Positions 1 to 12,500 of a DNA stretch of 64,000 bases are shown here, piece after piece. The notes below the pieces were generated by a model. The model ran no database searches, had not been told where the DNA came from, and saw nothing but the letters and a program-made list of their open reading frames with translations. The translations under genes and the position numbers were made by a program. This stretch comes from Aphelocoma coerulescens (lineage: Eukaryota; Chordata; Aves; Passeriformes; Corvidae). Numbering within the stretch: the stretch's first letter is position 1; every line of letters starts with the position of its first letter. The stretch is taken from contig NC_091014.1 in assembly GCF_041296385.1 (NCBI RefSeq), positions 15,599,578-15,663,577 of the forward strand, read 5' to 3'.

Positions 1-19
1 GCCTCCGCCCGCAGGGAGC

Positions 20-29
20 GGGAATTCCC
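20..29. promoter_or_regulatory. Perfect palindromic kappa-B-like site
   Basis: GGGAATTCCC fits the NF-kB consensus GGGRNNYYCC on both strands and sits inside the left CpG island. A 10-base match can occur by chance in GC-rich DNA, so binding is inferred only. Confidence 0.35.
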
Positions 30-109
30 CGGGCCCTCCCGAGCGGGGCCGCGGGCGGCCGGAGCTTCCCGCCGCCTCCTCCCCGCTTCCTGGAGCGTGG
101 ATCCTGCTC

Positions 110-114
110 ATTGG
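110..114 (-). promoter_or_regulatory. Inverted CCAAT box (ATTGG)
   Basis: ATTGG on the + strand is CCAAT on the - strand, flanked by GGC as is common for NF-Y sites. In a CpG promoter NF-Y sites usually lie 60-100 bases upstream of the start site, which would place a leftward start near the window edge. A + strand CCAAT at 247-251 is a weaker alternative. Confidence 0.35.
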
Positions 115-519
115 CCGAGGCCGCTCCCGCCCATCCCTCTCATGGCGCCCGGGCCCGCGCCTCACGGCCGCCCCGCCTGCCCTCACAGACACTACGGCCG
201 CCGCTCTCCGCCCCCATCGTCCCTTCACTGGCGCCCCTCACGCCATCCAATCTTTCCAGTCCTCACCTCTCAACCTCCAGGACTTTCTTCTCCTCCACCC
301 CCTTTCCAGCCACTCCCACCGCTCATCTCCGTATTTGCTGTTCTGCACCTGTGTTTCCTCTGCTCCTCCTTCTCCTTTCTAAATGCCACCTCGATGCCTC
401 CACGTTCCGGTAAAGCGGCTTCTCTCTGCTCTGAATCCCTGCCTCGCCTCACCCCCTGCAGGCGCTCCCGGCCGATCCCGCTTCTGCTATCTAGCCTTTC
501 CCTCGCCCTTTCGCGCTAG

Positions 520-2880
520 TAAAATGCTTTTTCAGCTATCGTGAACCACCTGTGCCGGCGACTGTAGCAGCAGTAAGCGATAGGGGCTTGTGTTTAGTCT
601 CGACATGCTTTATCCAGGTTTTTACCTTAGTTTATGTATCCTGCACACGGTTTCCAGCATTTTAACTACAACTTGAAGTGTGTTGAAGCGCAGGTGGGCA
701 GCATCTGTGCCTGTTTACATTTGTTTCTCTTGTTTGGTCTACTACCGTCCTCTTTGTTATTGTCTTTGATATCAGTGTTCTTCATAGCCCAATACTGCTG
801 GGAAATTTTTTTCTGTCCTACTTATTTGTGGTTTGCTAAACTGTACGGATATGAGATGTGTGGTTTCCTCTCTTTGCACACATCAAGGGACTTCATAAAT
901 CCCCAGTGTTAAGACGTGCTGGGTTTTGGGGGAAGACAGTTGTGTTTTTGCATAGGTGCCTGCATTTAAGTCTCAGGGTGCTTTGGGAGCTTGTTAAAGA
1001 CCGAACTGAAACAAATGTGTAAAGCAGCAGCTGCGGGGCAGCCCGTAGGCTCACCTGCATGACTTGCTGTTGGCAGCTGGATTTCTTCCTCCTCATCAGG
1101 TTCCCTGAGGTTGTTTGGCAGGTGCTTAGGGGCTGCCACGTCTTAAGTGTCATAAGGAGAGCAGAAAACGCACAGGGGCATAAGGAAAGGAGCACGGTTT
1201 GAATTGGAGTAGTCTGGTACTTGATGGGTGCAGTACAATCACTGTTATGTCACAGCGGAGTCAAATATATTGCGTTATTGTAATGGACAGGGTTATCACT
1301 ATATAATTTTTCTCTGTTTTTCCTAAATTCTGAATTTTTTTCTGTGTTTTCCCTCATAAAATCTCATGGAGACATCTGTAGTTACAAATAGGACTATAGT
1401 GGTGCAAAACTGCAAGCAGTTTTGTCCCGTGCTACTTCTCTGTAAGAGGCATCTCAGTGTGGTGTTGAGCACTAAGGCTGAGCCCACGTTTGTCTGTGAG
1501 CAGACAAGATTGCTTTCCCCGTGAGAACATCTGTTGAGCATCTCTGCTGCACAGCTAATAACCAGATCGATCCGTTTCTCCTTCCCAAGCCTCAGTGCTC
1601 AGAGCACTTCAAGAGAAAACAGTTTAGCCAGAAAAATCCCTGGCTGCTGAATAATACCCTACGACCTAAACATGTCAATGTAAGAGCTTAATGTGCCGTA
1701 GCTAAAGCTGCCTGCTCTTTCTGAGATGAGGGAACAAATGTACAGATAAACGTATTTTTAGCCTGGGTATTTATCTCTTGTAATATCATACCCCCCCCTC
1801 CCCCCAGCTTTTTTCTTTCTGTCTGATCCAGTTGTTATTATAGTTGCTAAAATAATAGAAACAGACTGATCAGAATTCGGTGAGAACACTGGCATGTTGC
1901 TGCATCTTTGTTTCCTTCCTGCCTATCCCTGAAAAGCAAAAAATACTCTGAATCTGTTTGTACTCCTTTCTCATTTCAGGCTCCTTTTATTGTCAAATGC
2001 TGTAGATACCCAAAGAGTTGTTTAATGCAAATTGTGTATACTTTGGCATGCTATTGAAACTCTTTTGTCATGTATCTACCCTTTCCTCTAAACCATTAAA
2101 AAGAGCAAATCTGAATTAATGTTGTGGAATTCACCACTATCTGTGTTTCTAGGGTATGGGTTTTATTTGCTTGCCTCGTTACCAAAAAATACTTCAATCT
2201 CTTTTTTTTCCAATCTATGAATAGAAATGTTTAATATATATTTTTTAAACCTTATATGGAGCAATTTTTCTTAAATCATTTTGATATCATCTAAGATGTT
2301 AGTACTTCCTGGAAGATAGTGGGAGAGCTCCCTTTTTGGCTTAAGGTGTCTAGGATGGGTCAGCTACTTGTGGGCAGGGTGGCAGTAGCATAAAGTAACC
2401 CCACGATAATTGACTTGGTATGTCTGTTTTGGTACCATCACAGACATAAAGCCTACTGGAGACCCTGGCACAGAGAATGAGAGAGCTGCTAAGATTGTAA
2501 GGAAAAATCGGGAGATAAACTAACGCTGCAGATACTAAGGCATAAAGCTTGTGGCGAGGCAGTGCTTATTAGTTAACTCCACCAGCGCAGGGAAAAGGAC
2601 TGAGATTTTGGGTATACATGAGCCCGCTTACTTTCTTCATTTCAGGTCTGACGATGGCTTGTGAGTTTAAAATCTTTCCTTCCCCACTATTGTAGCCCAC
2701 TGCCTTAAAGCCTTTTCCTTCAAAGTTAATCCAAGATACTGCCTCTTCTCAAACGCTGCCTGCTTCTATATCCTTAGTGTCCAAACCAGTATTAGCACTG
2801 TAAGCCACGTGATAGTCGTTAATCAGCTTGCTTTGGAAGGTGCTTGATACACATCGCTTTAAACGATCGCTCAGTACCTC
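520..2880. other. Non-coding DNA between the two 5' CpG islands, nothing recognised
   Basis: AT-rich sequence with short open frames only, no recognised exon or repeat family. There is a C-run at 1791-1805. It could be intergenic, or intron of a transcript starting in the left CpG island. Confidence 0.5.
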
Positions 2881-3124
2881 GCAGGGTCACACATTCTCCG
2901 GAGCAGCACGTCCCTTCTGTCACGGCGGGGGTGGCATTGCCATGCCCGGGACCCCACGCGCCTGCGGGACCGGCTGCGCAGCTGTGCAGGAAGCCCTGCG
3001 AGCGGCGTGGGACCGCACTCCCTGCGGCTCCGGAGGCTCAGCCCGCGGTTGCTCCCGGCTCCGCTCCCGGCAGGGGCCGGCAGCCGCCGCTCCCCGGTGC
3101 CGCCGCTGTGTCCATGTGCGCCCG

Positions 3125-3191
3125 TTCCGGCTCATCCCAGCGCGCCGCGGCGGCGGCCGGCGCATGCCCGAGGGGCTGCGAGCATGCGCGC
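3125..3191. promoter_or_regulatory. ETS-like and NRF1-like motifs in the ERGIC2 CpG island
   Basis: TTCCGG at 3125-3130 is an ETS core (CCGGAA on the - strand). GCGCATGCCC at 3160-3169 and GCATGCGCGC at 3182-3191 resemble the NRF1 site (YGCGCAYGCGCR) with mismatches. These factors typically drive TATA-less broad promoters. Motif matches only. Confidence 0.35.
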
Positions 3192-3289
3192 AGGGCCGGG
3201 CGGGGCGCTCCGCCGCTCCCGTCGGCCCGCGGCTCCCGCCGGGCGTCGGCGGCGGAGCGAGCCCGCCCCGGCCGGCGGTGCCATGCTCA

Positions 3290-3377
3290 GCGGGGCGGGC
3301 GCCGGGCAGCGCGTTGCGGCTCGTCTTCCCCGACTGGCCTCGCCCGCGGCGCTGGGCAGCGGCGGCAGAAGCGAGAG
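3290..3377 (+). other. ERGIC2: Putative non-coding first exon of ERGIC2 (left boundary unknown)
   Basis: A good donor (GAG|GTAGGG) follows position 3377 inside the CpG island. Splicing from it to the acceptor before 5611 would give a 5' UTR leading into the start codon at 5651. Other possible donors exist nearby (for example CAG|GTGTGT around 3461), so the exon end is a best guess and the transcription start is not visible. Confidence 0.35.
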
Positions 3378-3699
3378 GTAGGGGACGGCGGGGGCGCGGC
3401 CTGTCCCGTCCCGCGGCTGCCCGGTGCCTGGCGGAGGCCGGGAGCACCTGCGGCCCGCACAGGTGTGTGGGCTCCGAGCTGGCGGCCGGAGCCTCCCTCG
3501 GCCTGGGCAGCCGGGACCGAGGCCCCGGGAGGGGGTTCAGGCGTGGGGCTGCTCCGCGCCCGTGGGAGCGGGTGTTGGGACGCGCCGGTAGCGGCTTTGC
3601 TGCCAAGTTATCCAAGGAAGCGAAAACCGCCCGAGCCCCTCGGGTGTGTCGGAGTTGCCGTGGCTTCGAGCGGGCCTCTGGTCTCTAGTGGCATTTGTG

Positions 3700-5610
3700 C
3701 TGTGCTTTGTCCCTTATTTAGCTTGTAATAATAATAATAATAACGTTTCTTAACGCAATTGGCCCTTGCATTCATAATCCCTTACTTGCATAGCAATGGA
3801 CTCCAAGTTTTTTTGGCGTTTCTGTAGTACGTGTGTGGAGATGGACGGGGGAAGGGATCAGGTCTCCATCTGGGTTTGTAGCTGAAAGTGAGTCTATCTG
3901 TGTGGGATTAAAGAAACCAACGAACAGATTGCATACTTCTAGCTGGATTACAAAAATCCACATACTTACTGCTGCAGGATGATTTAGAAAGTTTTTTAGT
4001 AAAGTGCTCTCAAGTTTCCTGTGTTTATCTTGTGCCTCTTTACGGTGTGCTGTTACACATACGATAGCAGGGAAGATATGCGGAAAATGAAATGGTGCTG
4101 TGTTGGCTTCATTTCTGTCTGTGTAGAATAACAGGCAAGCCCCGCTGATGTTTCTTCTGTGTTAACGAATGTTATGACTTCAGTTGTCGTGTCCAAGCAG
4201 CTGCTTTGCCTTATCTGTGCTCTGAAGTTTTCCAACTTTTTCTTGAGCTACTCTGAGTTAATTCTTTAAAATGGTTATGTGGCGTAGTGAGGACAGAACC
4301 TTGCTTCCTGATGATTTTTTTTTTATGCTGTATAACCAAAAGCCTGTTCCAGTGCCTGTCTTCTCTGCCCACTCCAACTGTGGTTCCTTTGAATCTTCTG
4401 CAACACACACGGTACCATTTTGTTGATCTCTGCAGCCTAGCCAAGTGCAGAGTCTGTGTCTGAAGTCAGTTTGTGTAATGAGAAAGTTGCAGGTACAGAT
4501 GATTTTTCTTGTGTGAACTTTAATTTACAGTAGAGCCTATTGCTTTGTTATTACATGGTACAAAGTCTGCTCAGCACCAGGAAGGGGCAGAGCAGGGAAT
4601 ATATCTTGAGTAATTTCACTGGGATGCCAGAGACTTGATGTTCTCTTGAAATGGGGGAGATGAGTTCACAAATTTTTCTACAAGACGATGATGATAACTG
4701 TCTCATGTTAGCAGTGTGAGTTAGCTTGCCCACCTTATAGTGTTTAAATAGGGAACAATAAGATGACATATTCTCAGAATACAGTAAATGCATGATGGTT
4801 TTCATAGCTTCAGAAATTCAGGGTGAAGTTCAGCAGTTGTCCAGGAGAAAAACAACAGTGTCAACTTGTTAAAACTTGTGGCATATTGGCAGGACCAGGT
4901 TGTGAGCATATTGGCATGATTTGGAAATGGTTCAAGACAGTATTTTCTGGGCAGGCTGCTTCTCTCAGCATCCTGCTGCTTGATGTGATTCCAAGCAGAG
5001 ATCATGTCATAGACAGAAATGATTCTGAAGGATGGAGTTAGGATTTGATCCGTGACTTGCTTTGGGAGGTATTTTTTAGAGGAAAAAAATGGTCATTTTA
5101 TGATCATAATATTCTACACCTGTGAAAATGCAAAATGCACCTTTTTTTTTTTAGGATATAGTTTGTGGCCACATTGGCCAAATGTAGGAGCCCAGAGCAG
5201 TCTGATATCCTCTGAAGTTTATGCAGCCTATTACATATTTCCTCCTAAGTCAGTGACTTCTATGCACTGTCAGGTCTGTTTAGCAAGTTTACTTCAAGAT
5301 GGAGTTCGAATTTTTTTTTTAATTTAAAATGCAATATATTCACTACCAAAAAGAGCTTAGTTGAGAAAGACATTAATCATCATAATTAAATGGTGGATGT
5401 GCTGGATGTGGCTGGACTGTAAGCGGTGGTGTCCAGGCCAACTTTAACCGTTTTCTTGAAGCAAGAATGACCATCCAGTTGTCTAGAGTGTGTTTCTTGA
5501 AAACATATTTCTGGGGTTTTAATGGCCTTATTATTGCTTTATGTTAAAGCCAGTCAGTTTGAGCAATAATGCTTGTGTCTTTTAATCACAACAATTTATT
5601 CTCAAATTAG
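3700..5610. other. Probable ERGIC2 intron 1, no other feature recognised
   Basis: Non-coding DNA between the CpG island and the exon with the ERGIC2 start codon. It contains a short ATA/ATT-rich stretch near 3728-3743 and scattered T-runs. The acceptor is CTCAAATTAG ending at 5610. Confidence 0.5.
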
Positions 5611-5619
5611 AGGGAATAT

Positions 5620-5721
5620 ATGAAGGAGGAGGTGGAGGAGTGTGCTGAAGATGAGGCGACTGAATCGGAAGAAGACCTTGAATTTGATGAAAGAATTGGA
5701 TGCCTTTCCAAAGGTTCCTGA
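5620..5721 (+). other. Upstream ORF overlapping the ERGIC2 start codon (33 codons)
   Basis: In the exon that carries the ERGIC2 start, an ATG at 5620 opens a frame offset by 31 bases from the main start at 5651. It runs past that start and ends at TGA 5719-5721. The 33-residue product would be strikingly acidic (starts MKEEVEECAEDEATESEEDL). Its ATG context is weak (T at -3, A at +4) while the main ATG has A at -3, so leaky scanning would let ribosomes reach ERGIC2. A regulatory role is inferred. The uORF is only in the mRNA if the exon starts at 5611 as predicted. Confidence 0.5.
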
Positions 5722-6545
5722 AAGCTATGTGGAGACTTCAGCAAGTGGAGGCACAGGTAGGCCTTGTTGAGATGCTGATATTGACAGAAACGTCAGTGCA
5801 AGGAAGACGGGCATCTGTGTGTTCACTTGAAACTAGCCAAAATTGGTTTCTTGAATTCTTTGGTGGACTGACAGAGCTCATCTCCTTGAAGTAAAGACAT
5901 AATATCTTATCCAGACAGATGCTTCCATCATTCGCCTGAAGGGAGATTTTTGTCTAAAGCTGGTGAGACTCAACCCAATGTAAAGGTTAGAAGTACAAAC
6001 TTCTAACCAGTTGCAACTGGAAGTGCCCTGTGCCCAGGCTGTAATAAAACTTTCTCATTTGTTGTCTCACCAAGTTCTTTTCTTGGTGTCAGGTTTCTGG
6101 GTGAGACTGAGTGAGCATGAGCTAAAATGATGGTGGGGTTCAACACTATGCTTTTGCAAAAGAAGAAAAATATTCTCTAGAGGCAGATAAATTGAGCATC
6201 AGGATGAAGAGCAGTTTTCTAAAGCTTTTCTCTTGAAGGTGTACTTGATTTTAAGAGTAAGGAAAGCCCTTTGAAGAACTAAACACTTTAATCCAGGGCA
6301 TGTGCTTGTACTGTCCCTATTAGTCACTTGAGCTTCTCTGAAAAAGCTGTAGCTGTGAAAAAGGCCTATCCTTATGTATCTGATCATAAAATTGTGTCTT
6401 TAAGTTGAGCTGAGTTACAGGTTGCCTGATCTGGAAACAGTGACTTTATCTCTTGGACTGTTGGAATTATTTGCAGATGGGAAACTGCTAGCACTTAGAA
6501 ATGAAGGACAAAAATATCTCTCATCTGTGATTATGCCTGAAACTC

Positions 6546-6578
<33 letters not shown>

Positions 6579-9500
6579 ATATAATAAAAAGTTCAAGAAG
6601 CAATTGCAACCTACAAATAAGCCTTTGAAGTTGTCATGCCACTTATAATGTAGAAGTAAGTATCAGAAGGATCTATATTACTTTGCTGTTTCCTCAAGTG
6701 CACTGTTAATAATTAAATGATTATTGTATATAAAATAATCTCTAAGAAGTGGTTAAATAACTTTTTGTTAATGTTAGTTCCAGTTCCTGAGGAAACAAGT
6801 GTGTTGTTTCTATGTTGTAATTTGCATAAAACCACCAAATTCTTAAAAACTCCTTTTTTGTAGTATAGCACCATCCTTCATGAGAACTTTGCTTTGGTGA
6901 ATGGTGTCTTAAGGATTTCTCAACACCAGAAGTTACTTTAACATTCTTTGGTTTTATCCCAGTAACTTTATAAATGACAATATAGGATTGTCTCTTTCTA
7001 TGCCATTATGAAATCTGAAAAATAGTATCCCTGTTTCGTTCAGGATTAAAGTGTCAGGCTTACTTTCTGGTGTGATAGGGATCTAAAACATACCAGGACT
7101 CTATTCTCAGACTTCCACTGCCTTCAAACCCATTGCAAAAGAAGTACTGGTCTCTCAAACAGGCTGAGACTCCAGCTCTGGGGCTGGGAGACCCTTTGGA
7201 AAAGAAAATTCTACAAGAGTTTATTTTCCTGTTCAGATTCACACGTACGTTTGCTGAGAATTACCCAGAAAGCAGCTATGGCTCTAATTGTGTTTGTGTT
7301 GCTCCGGATAGCCCGTATGGCTCCAGCTTTCCTCTTGCATAGCCAGGGTGAGTCCAGCCTACTGGCTCCAAAAAACAATTGAGAGCTAGAATAATTAACT
7401 GTCTAGTGGAGTTGACATGAAGGGTTTCATATATGGGATTGTTACCTAGTGTCAGCTGAAAGCTAGAACTGGAAACGTTGCTGATCAATGCAGCTGTCAA
7501 TAGTTTCTTTCCTGATCCCCAGGAACAGTGCCCTTATTCCCTGCTCCCACCTCTGGCCTGTGGACCACTGTATAGTGAGTTGAAGCCTGTCAACAATGAG
7601 CTTTTCTCAAGTTGCCCTTCACAGATTCCATAGAGATACTCCACAGAATGCAGATGAAAAAATCTACAGTGCCAATAAGCTGTACAAATTGCTACTATGC
7701 TCCCTATCTGAAGTGTTTTCAAGCTTACAAAAGCCATGATTTAATAGAAGGGACACAGCAGGTGCTTCTGTGCATCTGTTACTGTGTTTCTGACTGTGCA
7801 GCAGGGTGATCTTCCCATTGCATGGTACAACTTTGCAAATGTGATGAGTAGGCTGCCTTGGAGATAAGTGAAGCACATGTACCACTAAAATATACCAATT
7901 AGTTTTCATCCTAAAAATAATTTCAAGTTCTTCACTTATTGGTAGAATGAATAGCTGCTTGTTGCCAGAGGGAAAATTGTTTGAAATATTGGGGTGGGAG
8001 TCATGACTGTGCAGCTATACCTAAGTAATATAATGCATAATATTTCTCTTGTCTGCTAGCTTCTTGAGTCTAAAACTTGATATTAAAAAATTGTTATAAA
8101 AACTTAACTTGTAGACAAGTGGAGACTTGAAGGGATTTCAAGGTGCACTACCTTCTTCTTTTGTGTTGGAGGTTAGGTTTGAGTTTTCCTAGACCATCCC
8201 TGACAGTGATTTGTGTGCGTTTTATATGTGGAGGAGGATATAGCCTGTTCTTAAACTTTCTGTACAGGGATTTCACAACCTCCTAATCATTCCAGTATTT
8301 GACTGTACTTAAAAAGTAGTTTCTTGATGCAAAGGTAGGACTTCCTCTTTTCCACTCCTGTCTAAAAACAAATACTACTGGTATGAAAACAACTCTCTAA
8401 GAGTAGCTTTTGGATTTATAAATCAAAGATACTAGTGTTGTACTGGCAATGCTCAACTTCTGGAATTGTTAGAATTTTGTTCTGCTTATGTTTCTGAGTA
8501 ATATTTCTCACAGTCTGAATTTCTACTTTTTTTTTTCCTCTGACCAGTTTCTCTGATAGCATTTACAACGATCGCTTTCCTGACTGTAATGGAGTTCATG
8601 GTGTACCGGGACACATGGATGAAATATGAATATGAAGTAGACAAGGACTTTACTAGGTAACATTATTTGTTGTAATTCTTTTCAAAATGTTTGTTGCCCG
8701 CATTTCAGGAAAGAAGAGATTTAAAATGTTCATGTGACTTGAAAGCAATTTATAATTGAAATTACAGATTAAATACTACAGGGATTTGATTTTTCTTCTG
8801 TTGCTTGATTTGGGGTTTTTTCTTCTATGTAATCGATGAAGAAAATAAATTGAGCGATTCTGCAGTGAAGAAGTTAAAATAGTATAGATTTGTTATTGAA
8901 GGAGCTCCCTTAGGAATTATTTGCTAACAATTCAGAGAACATTGTAAGATGTAGCTCCACATCCGGTAGGTAAATCCCCCACGCACTGGCACCAGGCTTT
9001 CTCTAGTGCATACAGTTAGTATGTTGCCATTATACTTTGTGCTGCTGGAGGTGAACCTGAAGCACTGAGAACTTTGTCTGCATTATCTAGAGGTTGCTAC
9101 TGATTTTGTCTCCAGTTACAGCCCCCCTGAAGATGTGTTTGCTGATGGTTTCATGTGCCTCTCTGGACTGTGTTTGCCTTTCTTCCAGAGCTGGTCAGGC
9201 ACCCCTGAGTCCCTGTGAAGTTAATGCCGATTTTGTGCCCTGAACACCTGTAAATGTCATCTGTCTGGAACGGAAATAACTTTAAAAGCTGTTTGAGTAG
9301 TTGCTGTGGTAACAAGCTAAAGATACATATATTAATTGGATATCTTGTACATCAGAAATAATGAAGGTTTCTCTGATGGAGGAAAAAAAAAGAAAAATTA
9401 AAGGAGATACATCAAAAACTCAGATAATAGTAAATCTGTTCAGACAGCTGGGATTTCACATTTAGGTCTTTGCTAAAGCGGGTTATATCCCAAGTGAAGC

Positions 9501-12500
9501 TATCCCACGGGAAGGGTAGTCTGTCAGTTAAGAGACTGTTACGGGATTTTGGATATGTCCTGCTACACATCTCCCAGTTTGATTGTGGGTTAATCACTCA
9601 GCCTGTGCTTCTTGACAGTTTGAACCAATGGAGACTTTTCTCCTCTCTACTGACCCTGTCTGACCCCAAGTTGAGCCATTGTTGAATCCCTTGCTTATGT
9701 GATTTGCTTGTGGCCAGCTAAATCCCAGAGGAAGCTCCCTGAGAGCAGAATCCTGTGACTATAGTGGGGAGGTCTATTCCTTATAGTTCAGATGACTTTT
9801 GTGAAACTAACATGAAAACCAATAGGAAATGCCCAGAATATTGGGGAATGCCACACAATCAGACTTTTGGTGTAACGGAGGTTATCTCTTGAGTTACAAA
9901 TGCTTTAATGTGCTCCAAAAATCCATGCTGCTTCACCCACATTTTAAACGCTTTATATTTATTGGTATAGATTGTGGTACTTGACTGTGTTTCTGCAAGT
10001 AGTCTTGAGATTTTTTTCTTGATACTTTTATTCAGTGTTACTTAATAGATTTTTGCCTATTTTTTTTCTTTCCAGTAAATTAAGGATCAATATTGATATT
10101 ACAGTTGCCATGAGGTGTCAGTGTAAGTATTCCATCAATTAAGGTTTTTAAACGCTTTAGAGCCTCTTTAGAGAACACACTTGCTCACAATGTAGTTGGA
10201 TACCGTTCAAAATATTTTACCAGTGTCATTTCTTCTGATCTTAATGGCATGTAGTGATCTTAATGGCATGACTCATTGAAAGAATTGGTAAGAAATGTGA
10301 AGAAGAATATCTGAGAATATCTGTGTCATCTCACTCTCATCTCACAGAACCTTGCTTTGTCTGTCAGCAGGAACAGAATCTGTTGTTCCACTCTCTCCTT
10401 AGTTTGTGAGACACAACTCAGCAGCAGGAGTTTATAACAATTTCTATTTATTTATGAACCTGGGATATATTAAGCTGGTCTACTGTTTAACAGCACTGAA
10501 ACTATCACGTAATTTCACCCTCATGAACGTAAGAGGGATGCCTTCCATATTAAAGGCAATACTTACTATTATTCTGACATCATTTAGGTAATGAACCATT
10601 ATTGTGTTCAGTCTTGCTTGTCCTGGACTGAGAGAAGAGAGAATACTACTTCTACCAGGAATGCAAGCAAATTTTCAGGACTCACTTTTTTGGGCTAGTT
10701 TAAACCTTGCATTAATTGGATGATACATCAGTGGGGTTGGGGTTTTTTTGGTCTCTGTTCAGTGCTTGTAAAAAATATTTATGCATAGCAGATCTTAGAA
10801 AGCTTGTATGTATGGTTCATACAACTTCTCTGTAGGTGTTAAAAATCAGTGAGAAAATACTGCAGATCTGAGGACTTTTTGGTCAGTGTCCATCAGCTCA
10901 TATTGAAGGTTAAATAGGTTGAAGGAACAATAACATACACTGAAGTTTACCACTGTACTGTGAAACTTCATTTCTACTTGATTTTTTTTTTTGCTTGTCT
11001 CTGATCATCTGTGCAACTTAATATTTTTCCCTGTTTAAAATAGATGTGGGGGCTGATGTTCTGGATTTAGCAGAAACAATGGTTGCCTCTGCAGATGGGT
11101 TAATCTATGAACCAGTAAGTTGATTCTTACCTTTTTATTTAGAAACTGAATTCCTTTTGGTGCAAAGCACTATGGGGCCAGTTTGCTTGCTTGTGTTTGT
11201 TTTTTTCTCCACCAACCTCTTAGAGAAACATTCCATAGTTGATCTCTTTTGGCCATAGCTGCTGGGTACATTTGAGCATTAATTACAATTGAATTTACTG
11301 AGTACATTAGTGTTAACCAACTTGGTGAACAGATGTTACTAGTGATCCTCTAATGCTGATGAAGTATAACAGGTGTGTTGGCTTGTCTTTAGTTCTTCAT
11401 GTGGGATGATCCTAGAAATAAACAACCTGCACCTGGACCCTTGTCTTCCAAAGAGTGCTCCTTTGCAATTCAGGGCGGGAAGGGACAGAAATTTTTATAC
11501 TTGAACACAAAATATATTCTTTAAACTGCAAAGTCCTTTCATAAACTAGTCTGTGTTATCAAGTGTGAAGTTGATTATAACTCTGTTACATCCCAGTTCT
11601 CTTCTGGGTTTCATGGAAGGGGTGCTTTCTGCGTGTTTTACTAGATGTGTTATTTTTATTTCAGGTAGTATTTGAGCTCACTCCACAACAAAAAGAATTG
11701 CAAAGGTAAAGCACTGAGATTCATGTTTGTTTGTATTCTTTGTACTGGAAGGGATTTTGAAGTACACCAGAGCTACATGACTCAGCTATGTCTTGGGTCT
11801 ACCAGCACCTGCTTTTAATTTAAGAATGCAAACCTGCAAAAGATACTAAGTTACTTTGCTTTCCTCATTATTTAAGACCTCTGTTATGGAGAAAGAAAAT
11901 TTACTTTGGACTTACCTGTTGATTTGGGTCAGGCAGTTGCAAGCCAAGGTGAATGGACTCCCTCAGCTTCTGTTTCCAAATGAATGTTTGGTAGCAAGTT
12001 AAAATTATGGGATCAAGTATGTAAAATATATGTATCTAAATGTCAAAGCTGAGCTGTAGTAACACATTGGCACATTCTTGCAGAAACAAATTAATTGAGT
12101 ATTTCCTATAATTTAATCGACAGAGTGCTTATCCCTTAAACTGTAATAGCCTGGCATTGTGTGTGCCCACTGTACTGATAGTCTTGTAATAGAACTGAAG
12201 CTTTTTTGGGGGTCTGGCTAGTTCTGGTATTTCGGTAACACACTGCTGTGAACACCTGAGCTTTAAATTCTGTATAAAATATTATTCCCAAAGTTTAATG
12301 CAATGCTTTAATACTGTCATCAACTTTGTTAACTTCTTGATTTGCAACCTGCAATTGAAGCCAATAGTTAATTGTGAAGCTAGATTTTGTTTTACTGTTG
12401 CATGCTTTCACACTTGTCTCTAATCTTTAGGATGCTTCAACTAATTCAGAGTAGGCTGCAGGAAGAACACTCTCTTCAAGATGTGATATTCAAAAGTGCA

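Larger units (their letters stand above)
1..260. promoter_or_regulatory. CpG-rich island cut by the left edge, probable promoter of an unseen transcript
   Basis: The first ~230 bases are strongly GC- and CpG-rich, then give way to a C/T-rich stretch (about 240-500) and ordinary AT-rich DNA. An inverted CCAAT box and a kappa-B palindrome lie inside it, and the CCAAT orientation would suit transcription leftward, out of the window. It is more than 2.6 kb from the ERGIC2 CpG island, so it more likely belongs to a neighbouring gene or non-coding RNA than to ERGIC2. The open frames over it in several frames look like GC-rich artefacts with low-complexity Pro/Ser/Arg translation. No exon can be assigned. 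Confidence 0.55.
2880..3620 (+). promoter_or_regulatory. ERGIC2: CpG island, probable ERGIC2 promoter
   Basis: A dense run of CpG dinucleotides and GC-rich sequence stands out sharply from AT-rich flanks and ends about 2 kb before the exon carrying the ERGIC2 start codon. It has no TATA box but has ETS- and NRF1-like motifs, the usual make-up of a housekeeping promoter. Three overlapping frames stay open here (up to about 290 codons on +, 231 on -) with Arg/Ala/Pro-rich translations and no recognisable domain. That is expected where stop codons are rare, and I do not treat them as genes. The position directly upstream of ERGIC2 and the need for a non-coding first exon (human ERGIC2 also has 14 exons, 13 of them coding) support the call. 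Confidence 0.75.

Noticed and set aside
97..519. 140-codon open frame on the + strand
   Set aside because: Pro/Ser/Leu-rich translation over a CpG-rich and C/T-rich region with no homology I recognise. Probably promoter or non-coding exon DNA.
1791..1805. C-rich run that could form a G-quadruplex on the - strand
   Set aside because: Only two clear runs interrupted by one T, not the four separated G-runs needed for a convincing quadruplex.
2828..3728. Overlapping long open frames on both strands (up to 294 codons)
   Set aside because: They lie in a CpG island where stop codons are rare. Translations are Arg/Ala/Pro-rich without a domain, and several frames are open at once.
5700..5894. 64-codon open frame on the + strand
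   Set aside because: Starts in another frame within the first coding exon of ERGIC2 and runs into the intron. A shadow.
6545..6580. Possible functional hairpin in the AT repeat
   Set aside because: A plain dinucleotide microsatellite in an intron explains it.
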